A stretch of 7,471 bases of DNA from Bacteroidota bacterium (GTDB lineage Bacteria; Bacteroidota; Bacteroidia; AKYH767-A; CANKSK01). Of the stretch, positions 7,035 through 7,471 are shown piece by piece; within the stretch, counting starts at the first letter, position 1, and every line of letters starts with the position of its first letter. Location of the stretch: the NCBI GenBank assembly GCA_947485425.1, contig CANKSK010000041.1, forward strand, positions 1-7,471, given 5' to 3'. Under the pieces are notes generated by a model. The model saw only the letters and a program-made list of their open reading frames with translations, searched no databases and was not told the origin of the DNA. The translations under genes and the position numbers were made by a program.

Positions 7035-7109
7035 GGTGATTGTAGCTCAGTCGGTTAGAGCGCTAGATTGTGGATCTAGAGGTCGTGGGTTCGAGCCCCA
7101 TCTTTCACC
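7035..7109 (+). tRNA. tRNA-His(GTG)
   Basis: The cloverleaf folds by eye. The D arm is GCTC/GAGC, the anticodon stem CTAGA/TCTAG with loop TTGTGGA, and the anticodon GTG at 7070-7072 reads CAC and CAT. The variable loop is AGGTC, and the T arm GTGGG/CCCAT has loop TTCGAGC. The G at 7035 is the extra G-1 typical of tRNA-His, opposite discriminator C73 (7109), and is the identity element for histidyl-tRNA synthetase. The 3' CCA is not encoded (CAA follows), so a CCA-adding enzyme is needed. In the acceptor stem GTGATTG/CTTTCAC, positions 5-68 and 6-67 face each other as T-T, leaving two mismatches. Confidence 0.93.
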
Positions 7110-7110
7110 C

Positions 7111-7144
7111 AACCGCTATAAAATGCTTATAGCGGTTTTTTTTT
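7111..7144 (+). terminator. Intrinsic terminator after tRNA-His
   Basis: A perfect 11-bp stem (AACCGCTATAA at 7111-7121, TTATAGCGGTT at 7127-7137) has a 5-nt loop and a run of nine T from 7136 to 7144. It begins 2 nt after the mature tRNA end. On the - strand the stem is not followed by a T-run, so it works mainly for the tRNA, although the thioredoxin-like gene ends only 12 nt beyond it. Confidence 0.9.
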
Positions 7145-7149
7145 GCGTT

Positions 7150-7471
7150 TTATTTGCTGTTTTCTAGGGATCGAAGCAGGTTTCCAAGGCCATCGGCATC
7201 CATATATCCAGGATTTACTGAAATCAAATTCATCTTTTCATCCAGAAAAACCGTGGTGGGGTAACCCATTTTTCCCCCCAAAAGGGATAATGCAAGCTCA
7301 TTGGCTTTATATTCAGACCGAAATACAAAGTTTTTATCTCTGAAATGCAAGGTGTCTCTGGTTTCTGCATCCAACTTTACCGCATAATAATTCTTATTGA
7401 TGTAATTAATCAATGCCGTATCTTGGTAGGTGGTTTGATCCATTCTTTTGCACCAACCACACCAACTTGTA
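7150..7471 (-). CDS. Thioredoxin-fold protein, C-terminal part (runs off the window)
   Basis: The reading frame is open to the right edge, so the gene is cut at its 5' end and only about 106 residues are visible. A Met codon at 7443 is not the true start, because the codons before it read TSWCGWCKRMDQTTY. That carries the thioredoxin-type active site WCGWCK (CGWC codons at 7461-7450). After it come a KLDAE strand and a GYPTTVFLD segment with the cis-proline facing the active site. These mark a thioredoxin-like/DUF255-related small dithiol protein of a type common in Bacteroidota, often periplasmic. The insertion between the active site and GYPTTVF, with HFRDKNFVFRSEYKANELALSLL, is also typical of that group. 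Oxidoreductase or disulfide reductase activity is inferred, and the partner is unknown. Any signal peptide or upstream domain would lie outside the window. Confidence 0.85.
   Translation of the reverse strand, partial: TSWCGWCKRMDQTTYQDTALINYINKNYYAVKLDAETRDTLHFRDKNFVFRSEYKANELALSLLGGKMGYPTTVFLDEKMNLISVNPGYMDADGLGNLLRSLENSK

Noticed and set aside
1..7471. Mobile element, CRISPR array, toxin-antitoxin pair or defence island
   Set aside because: I saw no transposase or integrase, direct-repeat array, attachment duplication beside the tRNA, or defence domain.

Overview
The window looks like a chromosomal fragment of an AT-rich member of the Bacteroidota. Four independent signs agree. There is a cargo protein with a C-terminal type IX secretion (T9SS) sorting domain, and a BshB1-type bacillithiol deacetylase. 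Promoter elements fit the Bacteroidota -33/-7 consensus (TTG / TAnnTTTG) rather than -35/-10. The tRNA gene does not encode CCA. I cannot name a genus from the sequence alone.

Layout from left to right. (1) A + strand pair: a secreted thioredoxin-type glutathione peroxidase homologue (31-579), then bshB1 (585-1301) 5 nt later, closed by a strong bidirectional terminator (1347-1377). (2) A convergent - strand gene for a 656-aa T9SS-exported protein with two Asp-box motifs (1402-3372), with its own promoter and an unusually good Shine-Dalgarno sequence. (3) A - strand two-gene unit: a CopA-like copper P-type ATPase (4782-6929) followed after 9 nt, in the same reading frame, by a Wzx-like polysaccharide flippase that probably starts at TTG (3468-4772). 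(4) A + strand tRNA-His(GTG) (7035-7109) with its own promoter and terminator. (5) The C-terminal part of a - strand thioredoxin-fold protein with a CGWC active site that runs off the right edge (7150->7471).

Functionally, the left pair joins thiol-based peroxide removal with synthesis of bacillithiol, the low-molecular-weight thiol that can replace glutathione. The ATPase exports copper, another source of thiol stress, and the right-edge protein is a probable envelope dithiol protein. These fit loosely as envelope redox and metal homeostasis, but they lie in separate transcription units and I see no proof of a shared system. The flippase and the T9SS protein are envelope and export functions with no obvious link to the others. 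No mobile element, CRISPR array, phage gene or long repeat is visible. I did not find a convincing undescribed multi-gene system; the odd points are individual and are listed as findings.
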